A stretch of DNA of 30,457 nucleotides from an uncultured Prevotella sp. (GTDB taxonomy: Bacteria; Bacteroidota; Bacteroidia; Bacteroidales; Bacteroidaceae). The stretch spans positions 1 to 30,457 of the forward strand of contig UQQN01000017.1 of the NCBI GenBank assembly GCA_900543155.1, written 5' to 3'. The notes below the pieces were generated by a model. That model was given only the letters and a program-made list of their open reading frames with translations. It did not search any database and was not told where the DNA came from. The translations under genes and the position numbers were made by a program. Positions 1 through 7,006 of the stretch are shown here, in pieces. Position 1 is the stretch's first letter. Each line of letters starts with the position of its first letter.

Positions 1-631
1 AGCGAGAATCTATTCCCATCCAAGAGAATAAAGTCTGAATTTTCTGGTATTCATTGACGATGTAACTTGTGTCAATTTCCGATGCATGAAGTCTGAAACA
101 GATAGGTTCATGGTGTGCAATTCTGTTTCTCAAACTGTTCACCTTGTCTAGTTCATTGAATATGTATGTGTTGTTGTATTGAATCGCAGCTGACGAACGA
201 GGTTTGTTAGGGAATGCCCTTAGCAGACATTGTCCTGTCACACGATATTGTAGTGAGGAATACATATATTTCCAAACACCAAATTCCATTTCTGCAATCA
301 GTTTGGAATGAGAGTATATGCCTTGTCTATTCAATCGGTTGTATGCCTTTTCTATGATTTTCCTTGTCTCGTTCATGCGTCCATTGGAGAATATTCCATT
401 GTCTTGAACAGAATCTTTCAGCCAATTCTCTCCCAAGGTCGGCACCAAAAGACTATCAATCGCATTACGCAATGCCACTTCAAAGCAGCTAACTATCGTA
501 AACATCTCCTGCGACAAACGTAAGTTGTAGCGATACAAAGCCATAGCCTTGCGAGTGTCACCATTCGCAGCATCCTTATATCTCTGCATTCGTTTGGCAG
601 ACAAGATTCGCTCAAATTCTAAATATTCCAT
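1..631 (-). CDS. Abi_2 (AbiD/AbiF-like) HEPN-domain protein, partial
   Basis: The reading frame is open from an ATG at 631 to the window edge, giving 210 residues with the C-terminus missing. Seen: an EVALRNAI segment (residues 51-58), an FGVW motif (117-120), and LRNRIAHHEPI, which carries R168-N169-x3-H173, the RxxxxH signature of HEPN ribonuclease-like domains. Known: this order (EVALRN, then FGxW, then RNRIAHHEPI) is typical of the Abi_2 family, which includes lactococcal abortive-infection proteins AbiD and AbiF; HEPN members usually cleave RNA. Inferred role: an anti-phage or toxin-like RNase. The start codon has no Shine-Dalgarno sequence, as is usual here. A TATTTTTG box on the minus strand (plus-strand positions 750-757) could be its promoter, giving a leader of about 110 nt that is antisense to the small hairpin RNA candidate at 687-733. 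It might be part of a larger defence island to the left, which cannot be seen. Confidence 0.85.
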   Translation of the reverse strand, partial: MEYLEFERILSAKRMQRYKDAANGDTRKAMALYRYNLRLSQEMFTIVSCFEVALRNAIDSLLVPTLGENWLKDSVQDNGIFSNGRMNETRKIIEKAYNRLNRQGIYSHSKLIAEMEFGVWKYMYSSLQYRVTGQCLLRAFPNKPRSSAAIQYNNTYIFNELDKVNSLRNRIAHHEPICFRLHASEIDTSYIVNEYQKIQTLFSWMGIDSR

Positions 632-649
632 AAAAAATCGTCCATTTAC

Positions 650-680
650 TTGGTTGTAACAAGAAAAAACACTATCTTTG
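650..680 (+). promoter_or_regulatory. Bacteroidetes promoter for the small RNA candidate beside abi
   Basis: TTGG at 650-653, a 19-bp spacer, then TATCTTTG at 673-680. This matches the Bacteroidetes -33/-7 consensus (TTTG or TTG, 19-21 bp, TAnnTTTG). It points away from the abi gene and predicts a transcription start near 687. Confidence 0.6.
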
Positions 681-686
681 TAGCGT

Positions 687-733
687 TGATTCCCGGTAGC
701 CTCTGATTCGTCAAGCTATCGGGTCTTGTTTTT
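687..733 (+). ncRNA. Candidate ~47-nt hairpin RNA divergent from abi
   Basis: Seen: a 9-bp stem (692-700 CCCGGTAGC with 715-723 GCTATCGGG) around a 14-nt loop, followed by TCTTGTTTTT. The stem contains a G-U pair (696/719) that would become C-A on the other strand, so the plus-strand RNA folds better. A consensus promoter lies just upstream. The result is a complete minimal transcription unit with no open reading frame. Inferred: either a stand-alone guide or antitoxin-like RNA of the Abi protein, or only a terminator for an unseen short transcript. From memory, AbiF-type HEPN proteins have been reported with an adjacent structured RNA; I could not verify this here. Confidence 0.5.
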
Positions 734-833
734 ATATGATTCTTGCCTACAAAAATACATCTTTTTCTGTGATTACGATTATGCCACATTATATAATTAC
801 AGAAATTTAACTGTAAAAAGTTGCAAAAATCCC

Positions 834-863
834 TTGCGGTTTCGTGTTATTGTTGTAATTTTG
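834..863 (+). promoter_or_regulatory. Bacteroidetes promoter in the abi-argS intergenic region
   Basis: TTG at 834-836 and TAATTTTG at 856-863, separated by 19 bp, fit the -33/-7 consensus. Predicted start is near 870. The next ATG after it opens only a 17-codon ORF (896-949). Confidence 0.6.
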
Positions 864-869
864 CAGTTA

Positions 870-1165
870 ATAAGAGTTGTTAGGTAAGCAAACGTATGCA
901 GATTGCAGAAATTAGAACCGTTGCTAAATCATTACCTCCATTGAGGTGAAACACTCATAAATCGCTCATTCTAAGCTATTCAGCAGATTTTAGCGTAATT
1001 TTATTAAAAAAATCGATGATTGAACCCATTTTTAAAGTGGTTCTTTAAAAAACTTTCATTTGTAAATCAATAACTGCTTACACCACGAAGAAGGGTACAA
1101 TATTATCTTTCTCGCATCGGTTACTCTCAATAACGGCTGTTCGTCTATGCGAACAGCCGTTTTCA
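870..1165 (+). ncRNA. Candidate ~295-nt non-coding RNA upstream of argS
   Basis: The unit runs from the promoter at 834-863 to a perfect intrinsic terminator at 1132-1164. I find no convincing coding frame; the only early ORF is a 17-codon one at 896-949 (first residues MQIAEIRT). Internal structure: a small ACCTC/GAGGT hairpin near 934-947 and a GAACC/GGTTC stem near 1023-1045. I do not recognise it as 6S RNA, tmRNA, RNase P RNA or SRP RNA. It is probably not an argS leader, because the terminator separates it from argS and a separate -7 box precedes argS. Confidence 0.4.
1132..1164 (+). terminator. Intrinsic terminator, perfect 12-bp stem
   Basis: AACGGCTGTTCG (1132-1143), a 6-nt loop, CGAACAGCCGTT (1150-1161) and a short T run. 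It ends the RNA unit that starts near 870. Confidence 0.8.
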
Positions 1166-1321
1166 TGGATGTTGTATTTGCGCTGTAAATTCTCCTCCAT
1201 AAAATAAACTTATTTAATTATGCGCGTCCTACGAAACGGCTAAACGCCTTTTTATGTTTTTTATGTGCATCTAAAATGAAAGATTTTGGCATAACATCTC
1301 GCATTTGCGCCTAACTTTCAG

Positions 1322-1329
1322 TAACTTTG
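1322..1329 (+). promoter_or_regulatory. -7 element of the argS promoter
   Basis: TAACTTTG matches the TAnnTTTG -7 consensus and lies about 60 bp before the argS ATG. The nearest TTTG (1304-1307) is only 14 bp away, shorter than the usual 19 bp, so the -33 element is uncertain. Confidence 0.45.
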
Positions 1330-1390
1330 CACTTTAAATATCAAAATAAAACTGACAAGCTACTTTTTGATTTAGAAAATAAAGACGAAA

Positions 1391-3208
1391 ATGAAGATAG
1401 AACAACAACTTAATGCTGCTGTGATTGATGCCATAAAGGCACTCTACGGACAAGACGTTACTGCTGAACAGGTAACGCTGCAAAAAACTAAAAAGGAATT
1501 TGAAGGTCACCTCACGCTTGTGGTGTTCCCCTTCTTGCGCATTTCACGTAAGAAGCCTGAGGATACTGCTCAGGAAATTGGTCAGTGGATTAAAGACAAT
1601 ACACAACTGATTGAAGGCTTTAATGTGGTGAAGGGCTTCCTAAACTTGGTAATTGCTCCGGCACAGTGGATTGCGTTGCTCAATGATATTGATGCGAACG
1701 AAGAATATGGCATTACACGTCCCAACGAAAACAGTCCGTTGGTGATGATTGAATACTCTTCGCCTAACACCAATAAGCCCCTCCACTTGGGTCACGTGCG
1801 TAACAACTTGTTGGGTTGGGCACTTGCAGGTGTGGTTGAAGCAAATGGCAACCGCGTAGTAAAAACTAACATTGTGAACGACCGTGGTATCCACATTTGC
1901 AAATCGATGTTGGCTTGGCTGAAATATGGCAATGGCGAAACTCCACAAAGCAGTGGCAAGAAGGGCGACCACCTTATTGGCGACTACTACGTGGCATTCG
2001 ACAAGCACTATCGTGCTGAGGTAAAAGAATTGCAGGCTAAGTTCGAGGCTGAAGGCATGAGCGCCGACGACGCTAAGGCTAAGGCTGAAAAAGAGAGCCC
2101 GCTGATGCAAGAAGCTCATGAAATGCTCGTGAAGTGGGAAGCTGGCGACGAAGAAGTGCGTGCTTTGTGGCGCAAAATGAACGAGTGGGTTTATGCTGGC
2201 TTCGACGAAACCTACAAGGCATTGGGCGTGGGCTTCGACAAAATTTATTACGAAAGCGACACTTACCTCGTGGGTAAGGCTGCCGTAGAAGAGGGATTAC
2301 AGAAGGGACTCTTCTTCCGAAAGGAGGATGGCTCGGTTTGGGCAGACCTCACTAAGGATGGTTTGGACGAAAAACTCTTGTTGCGTGCTGACGGAACAAG
2401 TGTGTATATGACACAAGATATTGGTACGGCTAAGTTGCGTTTCCAAGATTTCCCCATCGACAAGATGATTTATGTGGTGGGCAACGAGCAGAACTATCAC
2501 TTCCAGGTACTCTCAATTTTGCTCGACCGCTTAGGCTTTGAGTGGGGTAAGAGTTTGGTTCACTTCTCGTATGGTATGGTTGAATTGCCCAATGGTAAGA
2601 TGAAGAGCCGCGAGGGTACTGTGGTTGACGCTGACGACTTGGTAGCTGGCATGGTAGCTCAGGCACGTCAAACTATCGACGAGGCTAAAAAATCTACCGA
2701 CATGACAGACGAGGAGAAGAACGAGGTGGCACGCATCGTGGGTATGGGTGCACTGAAGTATTTCTTGCTGAAGGTAGATGCTCGTAAGAACATGTTGTTC
2801 AACCCCGAAGAGAGCATTGACTTTAATGGTAACACTGGTCCGTTTATCCAATATACTTATGCTCGTATCCGCTCAATCTTGCGTAAGGCTGCCGATGCAG
2901 GTATTCAAGTGCCCGACACTTTGCCCGCTGACGTAGAAATTTCTACCAAGGAAGAGGAGATTATTCAGCACATTGCTGACTTTGCTGCTGTAGTGCGTCA
3001 GGCAGGTTCTGAATATCAGCCTGCAGCTGTAGCAAACTACTGCTATGAGTTAGTAAAGGAGTATAATCAGTTCTACCACGACTTTAGCATTATGCGCGAA
3101 GAAGATGCTAAGAAGCAGGCCTTCCGCCTTGTGCTCTCTAAGAACGTGGCTAAGGTGGTACGTTTGGGTATGGGTCTGCTCGGCATTGAGATGCCCGAGA
3201 GAATGTAA
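1391..3208 (+). CDS. argS: Arginyl-tRNA synthetase (ArgRS)
   Basis: A cytoplasmic class I aminoacyl-tRNA synthetase that joins arginine to tRNA-Arg using ATP. Seen in the 605 residues: an N-terminal Add-1-type tRNA-binding region (about 1-110), the HIGH motif as HLGH at 132-135 within SSPNTNKPLHLGH, the KMSKS-like KMKSR at 403-407, and a C-terminal DALR-type helical anticodon-binding domain (from about 480). Length is normal for the family. It has its own -7 box and a long downstream hairpin, so it is probably transcribed alone. ATG at 1391 is the first start, and the N-terminus fits the Add-1 domain. Identification is secure. A tRNA-Arg gene lies elsewhere in the window (18149-18220) but is not linked. 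Confidence 0.97.
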   Translation: MKIEQQLNAAVIDAIKALYGQDVTAEQVTLQKTKKEFEGHLTLVVFPFLRISRKKPEDTAQEIGQWIKDNTQLIEGFNVVKGFLNLVIAPAQWIALLNDIDANEEYGITRPNENSPLVMIEYSSPNTNKPLHLGHVRNNLLGWALAGVVEANGNRVVKTNIVNDRGIHICKSMLAWLKYGNGETPQSSGKKGDHLIGDYYVAFDKHYRAEVKELQAKFEAEGMSADDAKAKAEKESPLMQEAHEMLVKWEAGDEEVRALWRKMNEWVYAGFDETYKALGVGFDKIYYESDTYLVGKAAVEEGLQKGLFFRKEDGSVWADLTKDGLDEKLLLRADGTSVYMTQDIGTAKLRFQDFPIDKMIYVVGNEQNYHFQVLSILLDRLGFEWGKSLVHFSYGMVELPNGKMKSREGTVVDADDLVAGMVAQARQTIDEAKKSTDMTDEEKNEVARIVGMGALKYFLLKVDARKNMLFNPEESIDFNGNTGPFIQYTYARIRSILRKAADAGIQVPDTLPADVEISTKEEEIIQHIADFAAVVRQAGSEYQPAAVANYCYELVKEYNQFYHDFSIMREEDAKKQAFRLVLSKNVAKVVRLGMGLLGIEMPERM

Positions 3209-3213
3209 GAAAT

Positions 3214-3353
3214 AAGTATAAAGTATTAAGTATTACATGCTATTGCAGTGTAGCATGTTATACTTAATTATTATCTTAACTTTCAGCTCTTATCTTTCAA
3301 TAAGGATGTAATACTTTATACTTAAAGTATGTAATACTTAATACTTAATACTT
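3214..3353 (+). repeat. Inverted arrays of a 7-bp repeat between argS and RNase H
   Basis: Three heptads of the AAGTATT type at 3214-3234 are mirrored by three AATACTT heptads at 3333-3353. The two arms (3214-3236 and 3331-3353) are complementary at 22 of 23 positions. A third partial right arm lies at 3308-3323. Inside is a local hairpin (3225-3268: ATTAAGTAT, a T·T mismatch, ACATGCTA, 8-nt loop, TAGCATGT, then ATACTTAAT) that can act as the argS terminator. The right arm ends 7 bp before the RNase H start, so long-range pairing could affect its translation. Confidence 0.7.
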
Positions 3354-3360
3354 AAACATT

Positions 3361-4104
3361 GTGTCCAATACAAAATATTACGTAGTGTGGCGTGGTCGTG
3401 AACCGGGCATATACAACACTTGGGAGGAGTGCCAACAACAGGTGGTAGGCTTTCCTGCTGCTACGTATAAATCGTTCAAGACAGAGGCTGAGGCTCAACA
3501 AGCCTTTACCGATGGGGCTGAATTGCATGTGGCACAACGCGCCATAAGTGTGCCGACAGGCACAGCACAGGCACCGAGCGACGAAGCGAAGGGGCAGCGC
3601 GTGGATGTGAATACTCAAAAATATAAAACATCACGTAAGGGCGAGGTGACTAATCCTCCTGATTGGCGCAATGACACGGTATTGCCTTTACCCCCTGAAG
3701 TAAAAGCGGATGCTATGGCTGTAGACGCTGCTTGCTCGGGCAATCCTGGACCTATGGAGTATCGTGGTGTTTATCTTGCTACAGGACAAGAAATTTTTCA
3801 TTACGGACCTGTGCATGGCACAAATAACATTGGTGAGTTCTTAGCGATAGTACATGCTTTGGCATTGCTTAAACAAAAGGGACGCACAATGACGATATAC
3901 TCTGACAGTCGCAATGCGTTGATGTGGATAAAAGCACGCAAATGTCGCACAAAATTGGCACGCACGCCACGCACTGAGCAACTCTTTCAACTTATTGAAC
4001 GAGCAGAAAATTGGTTACGCACACACGACTACGCTGACATTCCATTACTTAAATGGGAAACAAAACGTTGGGGCGAGGTGCCTGCCGACTTTGGAAGAAA
4101 ATAA
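3361..4104 (+). CDS. rnhA: Ribonuclease H with N-terminal viroplasmin-type domain
   Basis: Cuts the RNA strand of RNA-DNA hybrids. Seen in 247 residues: an N-terminal caulimovirus-viroplasmin/hybrid-binding domain (about 4-52, YYVVWRGREPGIYNTW), a low-complexity linker, and a type 1 RNase H domain from about 117. Catalytic acids are in place: D122 in DAACSGNPG, E159 in NNIGEF, D182 in YSDS, D243 in the terminal WGEVPADFGRK. The start is GTG at 3361. No upstream ATG fits, and the domain begins at once, so GTG is well supported. It is followed by its own terminator-like hairpin and then miaB. The gene symbol follows function; the two-domain form is common in Bacteroidetes. Confidence 0.93.
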   Translation: MSNTKYYVVWRGREPGIYNTWEECQQQVVGFPAATYKSFKTEAEAQQAFTDGAELHVAQRAISVPTGTAQAPSDEAKGQRVDVNTQKYKTSRKGEVTNPPDWRNDTVLPLPPEVKADAMAVDAACSGNPGPMEYRGVYLATGQEIFHYGPVHGTNNIGEFLAIVHALALLKQKGRTMTIYSDSRNALMWIKARKCRTKLARTPRTEQLFQLIERAENWLRTHDYADIPLLKWETKRWGEVPADFGRK

Positions 4105-4122
4105 GGAATGAGTAGATGGTAT

Positions 4123-4169
4123 GTAATACATTGCGAAGATTGCTCATCATTCGTATGTATTACTTTTAA
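4123..4169 (+). terminator. Terminator-like hairpin after RNase H
   Basis: GTAATACATTGCGAA (4123-4137) pairs, with one bulge, with TTCGTATGTATTAC (4150-4163) and is followed by TTTT. Confidence 0.5.
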
Positions 4170-4204
4170 TCTATTGCTTACCCCATAAAACTTAGCACTT
4201 AAAT

Positions 4205-5527
4205 ATGAAACATCTCTATATAGAAACATACGGCTGCCAAATGAATGTGGCAGACAGCGAGGTGGTTGCCTCGGTGATGAAGATGGCAGGATATGAACCC
4301 TGCGAAAATTTAGATGAGGCTGATGCGGTGTTTCTAAACACCTGCTCTGTGCGCGATAACGCGGAGCAAAAAATTATTCACCGCCTTGAAGCCCTTAATG
4401 CCATGCGTCGCAAAGGACGTAAACTCATTATCGGTGTGTTGGGCTGTATGGCTGAACGCGTGAAAGAGGGTCTGCTGAATGAGCATGGAGCCGACCTCGT
4501 GGCTGGACCAGATGCTTACCTCTCATTGCCCGACCTTATTGCACAAGCCGAGGTGGGACAGAAGGCTATGAACATTGAACTGAGCACTACTGAGACTTAT
4601 CGTGACATTGTGCCCGAGCGTTATTGTGGTAGCCGCATTTCAGGCTTTATCAGCATTATGCGTGGTTGCAACAACTTTTGCCACTATTGCATTGTGCCTT
4701 ATACACGTGGCCGTGAACGCTCGCGCGACATTGAGAGTATTCTTACTGAAGCACGCGACCTTGAAGCACGCAATTATAAAGAAATCACACTGTTGGGTCA
4801 GAACGTAAACTCATATTGCTGGACAAAAGAGGATGGCAGTGAAATTCGTTTTCCCGAGCTGTTGCGCACTGTAGCTCGCACAGTGCCTGGTTTGCGCATT
4901 CGCTTTAGCACAAGCCACCCTAAGGACATGAGCGACGAGACATTACACGTTATTGCTGAAGAGCCTAACGTATGTCGTCATATTCATTTGCCCGTGCAGA
5001 GTGGTTCAGACCGTATATTGAAGTTGATGAACCGCAAATATACACGTGAATGGTATATGGACCGCGTAGCAGCTATTCGCCGAATTATCCCCGATTGTGG
5101 ACTCTCGACCGATATCTTTGCAGGTTATTGCTCAGAGACCGAAGAAGATCATCAACTTTCGCTCTCGTTGATGCGTGAGTGTGGTTACGACTCTTCGTTT
5201 ATGTTTAAGTATAGCGAACGTCCTGGTACATACGCTTCGCGCCACTTGCCCGATGATGTGCCCGAGGATATTAAAATTCGTCGTTTGAACGAGTTGATTG
5301 CCTTGCAAAATGAGTTGAGCGCTGAGAGCAACCAGCGTTGCATTGGTCAAGAATATGAAATTTTGGTAGAAGGTGTTAGCAAACGCTCAAAAGACCAACT
5401 CTTTGGTCGCACTGAACAAAACAAGGTGGTTGTATTTGACCGTGGCACACACCGCCCCGGCGAATACGTACGTGTACGCATTACCGAATCATCGAGTGCA
5501 ACACTGAAGGGCGAAGAAATTTTTTGA
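4205..5527 (+). CDS. miaB: tRNA-2-methylthio-N6-dimethylallyladenosine synthase MiaB
   Basis: A radical-SAM methylthiotransferase that modifies i6A37 of tRNAs to ms2i6A. Seen in 440 residues: an N-terminal UPF0004 domain whose three cluster-binding cysteines are C11 (ETYGCQMN), C47 (NTCSVR) and C81 (GCMAER); the radical-SAM motif CxxxCxxC at C155, C159 and C162 within MRGCNNFCHYCIVPYTRGRE; and a C-terminal TRAM domain (about 376-440). The two-residue motif context (NVADSE, TCSVRDNAE) is typical of MiaB rather than RimO or MtaB. Length is normal. A strong bidirectional hairpin separates it from the convergent recX. Confidence 0.96.
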   Translation: MKHLYIETYGCQMNVADSEVVASVMKMAGYEPCENLDEADAVFLNTCSVRDNAEQKIIHRLEALNAMRRKGRKLIIGVLGCMAERVKEGLLNEHGADLVAGPDAYLSLPDLIAQAEVGQKAMNIELSTTETYRDIVPERYCGSRISGFISIMRGCNNFCHYCIVPYTRGRERSRDIESILTEARDLEARNYKEITLLGQNVNSYCWTKEDGSEIRFPELLRTVARTVPGLRIRFSTSHPKDMSDETLHVIAEEPNVCRHIHLPVQSGSDRILKLMNRKYTREWYMDRVAAIRRIIPDCGLSTDIFAGYCSETEEDHQLSLSLMRECGYDSSFMFKYSERPGTYASRHLPDDVPEDIKIRRLNELIALQNELSAESNQRCIGQEYEILVEGVSKRSKDQLFGRTEQNKVVVFDRGTHRPGEYVRVRITESSSATLKGEEIF

Positions 5528-5581
5528 TGATTTTTTAAAAACATCGTGCAAATGAATTTATTTGCAAGGTGTAACTAAATA

Positions 5582-5640
5582 AAATAGCCAGATATGTGTG
5601 TAGGAAGAGACCATCCTAACATATCTGGCTATTTATTTTA
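5582..5640. terminator. Bidirectional terminator between miaB and recX
   Basis: AAATAGCCAGATATG (5582-5596) pairs perfectly with 5620-5634 (15 bp). A second stem, TAGGA/TCCTA, caps it. A-rich sequence lies on the left and T-rich on the right, so it can serve both convergent genes. A similar half-arm occurs at 30443-30456. Confidence 0.8.
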
Positions 5641-5643
5641 TAA

Positions 5644-6102
5644 CTAAAAATCGGCGTCATTTTCTACACGCAAGGCATCGAAAACCAAGTGAGGTTCGAA
5701 TCCACGAGAGATGGCAGAGCGTGCTATCTTTTGATTGATGGCATACGGGGTGTCGCCTTTGGTTGTGCGACGCCGAGAGGCAATGAAATCTGAGAGAGAA
5801 GCACGGTAATCGTCGTCGGTTATGAGTTCGAGAGCATCGTCAATGTCGTTGCTACTAACACCTTTCATGCGTAAGGCATTGACTATTTTTATGCGTCCCC
5901 AATGGTCGAAACGGAACTTGTCTGACACAAAGGCACGAGCATAGCGTGTTTCGTCGATATAACGCTCAGACTCAAGGCGAGCGAGGAGCGATTCTATTTC
6001 GTCGGGGGTGGCACCCTTTGTACGTAGCTTTTGAGCTATTTCACTTCGGCAGTACTCTTTTTGAGAACATCGTCCTGTTGCCCAAAGATAAAAATCGGTC
6101 AT
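5644..6102 (-). CDS. recX: RecX family regulatory protein
   Basis: RecX binds RecA filaments and limits their activity. The 152-residue product shows the RecX architecture of three-helix repeats: CSQKEYCRSEIAQKLRTKG (about 12-30), the ESERYIDETRYARAFV stretch (about 44-59), and FDHWGRIKIVNALRMKGVS (about 65-83), with a third, shorter repeat near the C-terminus. Length is typical. The ATG at 6102 precedes a good N-terminus. It lies 8 bp downstream of the glycosyltransferase stop, so it is probably co-transcribed with it. recA is not in the window. Confidence 0.88.
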   Translation of the reverse strand: MTDFYLWATGRCSQKEYCRSEIAQKLRTKGATPDEIESLLARLESERYIDETRYARAFVSDKFRFDHWGRIKIVNALRMKGVSSNDIDDALELITDDDYRASLSDFIASRRRTTKGDTPYAINQKIARSAISRGFEPHLVFDALRVENDADF

Positions 6103-6110
6103 TGCGTGAG

Positions 6111-6950
6111 TTATTTTTTGATGATGCTACGCACAACGAACCATGCGTGACGTGCCACAGTAGGCAACCAACCATAGTGGTGTGCCATAATATTGAAACG
6201 CTCGCGCAAAGAGGCTTTGTGGTTGCGTGTGGTCATACCCTCGTTAAGATAGTTTGCCACAACGGTATGCGCATTTGTTATGGGCAGTTGGTGTATGGCA
6301 GCATGGCGCATGATGCGAATGCACCAATCGAAGTCTGCCGAAAAGCGGTAGCGACGATCATAGTGATAAGCACGAGCTAAGTCGGTGCGTGCAAAAAATG
6401 CTTGATGACACACTAACATACCGTTTTTAAATGAGCGCCAAGTAAGATGTTCGGGAGGAGTAAGACGACGTCGACGCACAAACTTTCCGTTTTCGTCAAC
6501 AAGATGCGTGTCGCCATACACCACAGCAGGGAGTGAGGGTGATTTTTTTATTGCCTCTGCTATAAGTTCGAGTGTATTGTCGGCATGGAAGGTATCGCCG
6601 GCATTAAGAAAGAGAATGTAACGCCCCGTAGCCATATCAATAGCTTTGTTCATCGCGTCGTAAAGACCTTCGTCGGGCTCGCTAATGCACACAATTTCAT
6701 GACGCACAGCTGCACGGCTATTACGTTCTTGATAATGATGTACATGTTCGAGCGTATCGTCGTGTGAATTACCATCGACAATAAGGTGCTCAACATTTGC
6801 ATAAGTCTGGCGTTCTACACTCTCTATCGTGCGTGTAATAAGTTTGCCAGCATTCCACGTAACGGTGGCTACGGTAATTTTGGGAAGTTTATCGGTGCTT
6901 TCCGCGGAAGGAGGCACACTGTTCTCTTGCGTTTGATTTTCTGGATACAT
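6111..6950 (-). CDS. Family 2 glycosyltransferase
   Basis: A GT-A fold inverting sugar transferase, probably acting on a surface polysaccharide or lipopolysaccharide. Seen: KITVATVTWNAG near the N-terminus, the VEHLIVDGNSHDDT segment, EPDEGLYDAMNKAI, and a FLNAGD metal-site motif. These match WcaA-type GT2 enzymes. The frame extends upstream to a TTG at 6980, but the ATG at 6950 (MYPENQ) is a better start and is used here. It follows the GT4 gene by 56 bp and precedes recX by 8 bp. The acceptor and sugar cannot be told from sequence. Confidence 0.87.
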   Translation of the reverse strand: MYPENQTQENSVPPSAESTDKLPKITVATVTWNAGKLITRTIESVERQTYANVEHLIVDGNSHDDTLEHVHHYQERNSRAAVRHEIVCISEPDEGLYDAMNKAIDMATGRYILFLNAGDTFHADNTLELIAEAIKKSPSLPAVVYGDTHLVDENGKFVRRRRLTPPEHLTWRSFKNGMLVCHQAFFARTDLARAYHYDRRYRFSADFDWCIRIMRHAAIHQLPITNAHTVVANYLNEGMTTRNHKASLRERFNIMAHHYGWLPTVARHAWFVVRSIIKK

Positions 6951-7006
6951 TATTGTATATAAAATGTTTTTTTCTTTCAATGTTTGGGGTGAAGCACCAG
7001 GTGCTT

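Noticed and set aside
3214..3353. CRISPR-like array
   Set aside because: Repeats are only 7 bp, tandem without spacers, and mirrored; no cas gene is nearby.
5946..6380. 144-codon plus-strand frame across recX and the GT2 gene
   Set aside because: It spans the ends of two genuine minus-strand genes and shows no protein-like features.
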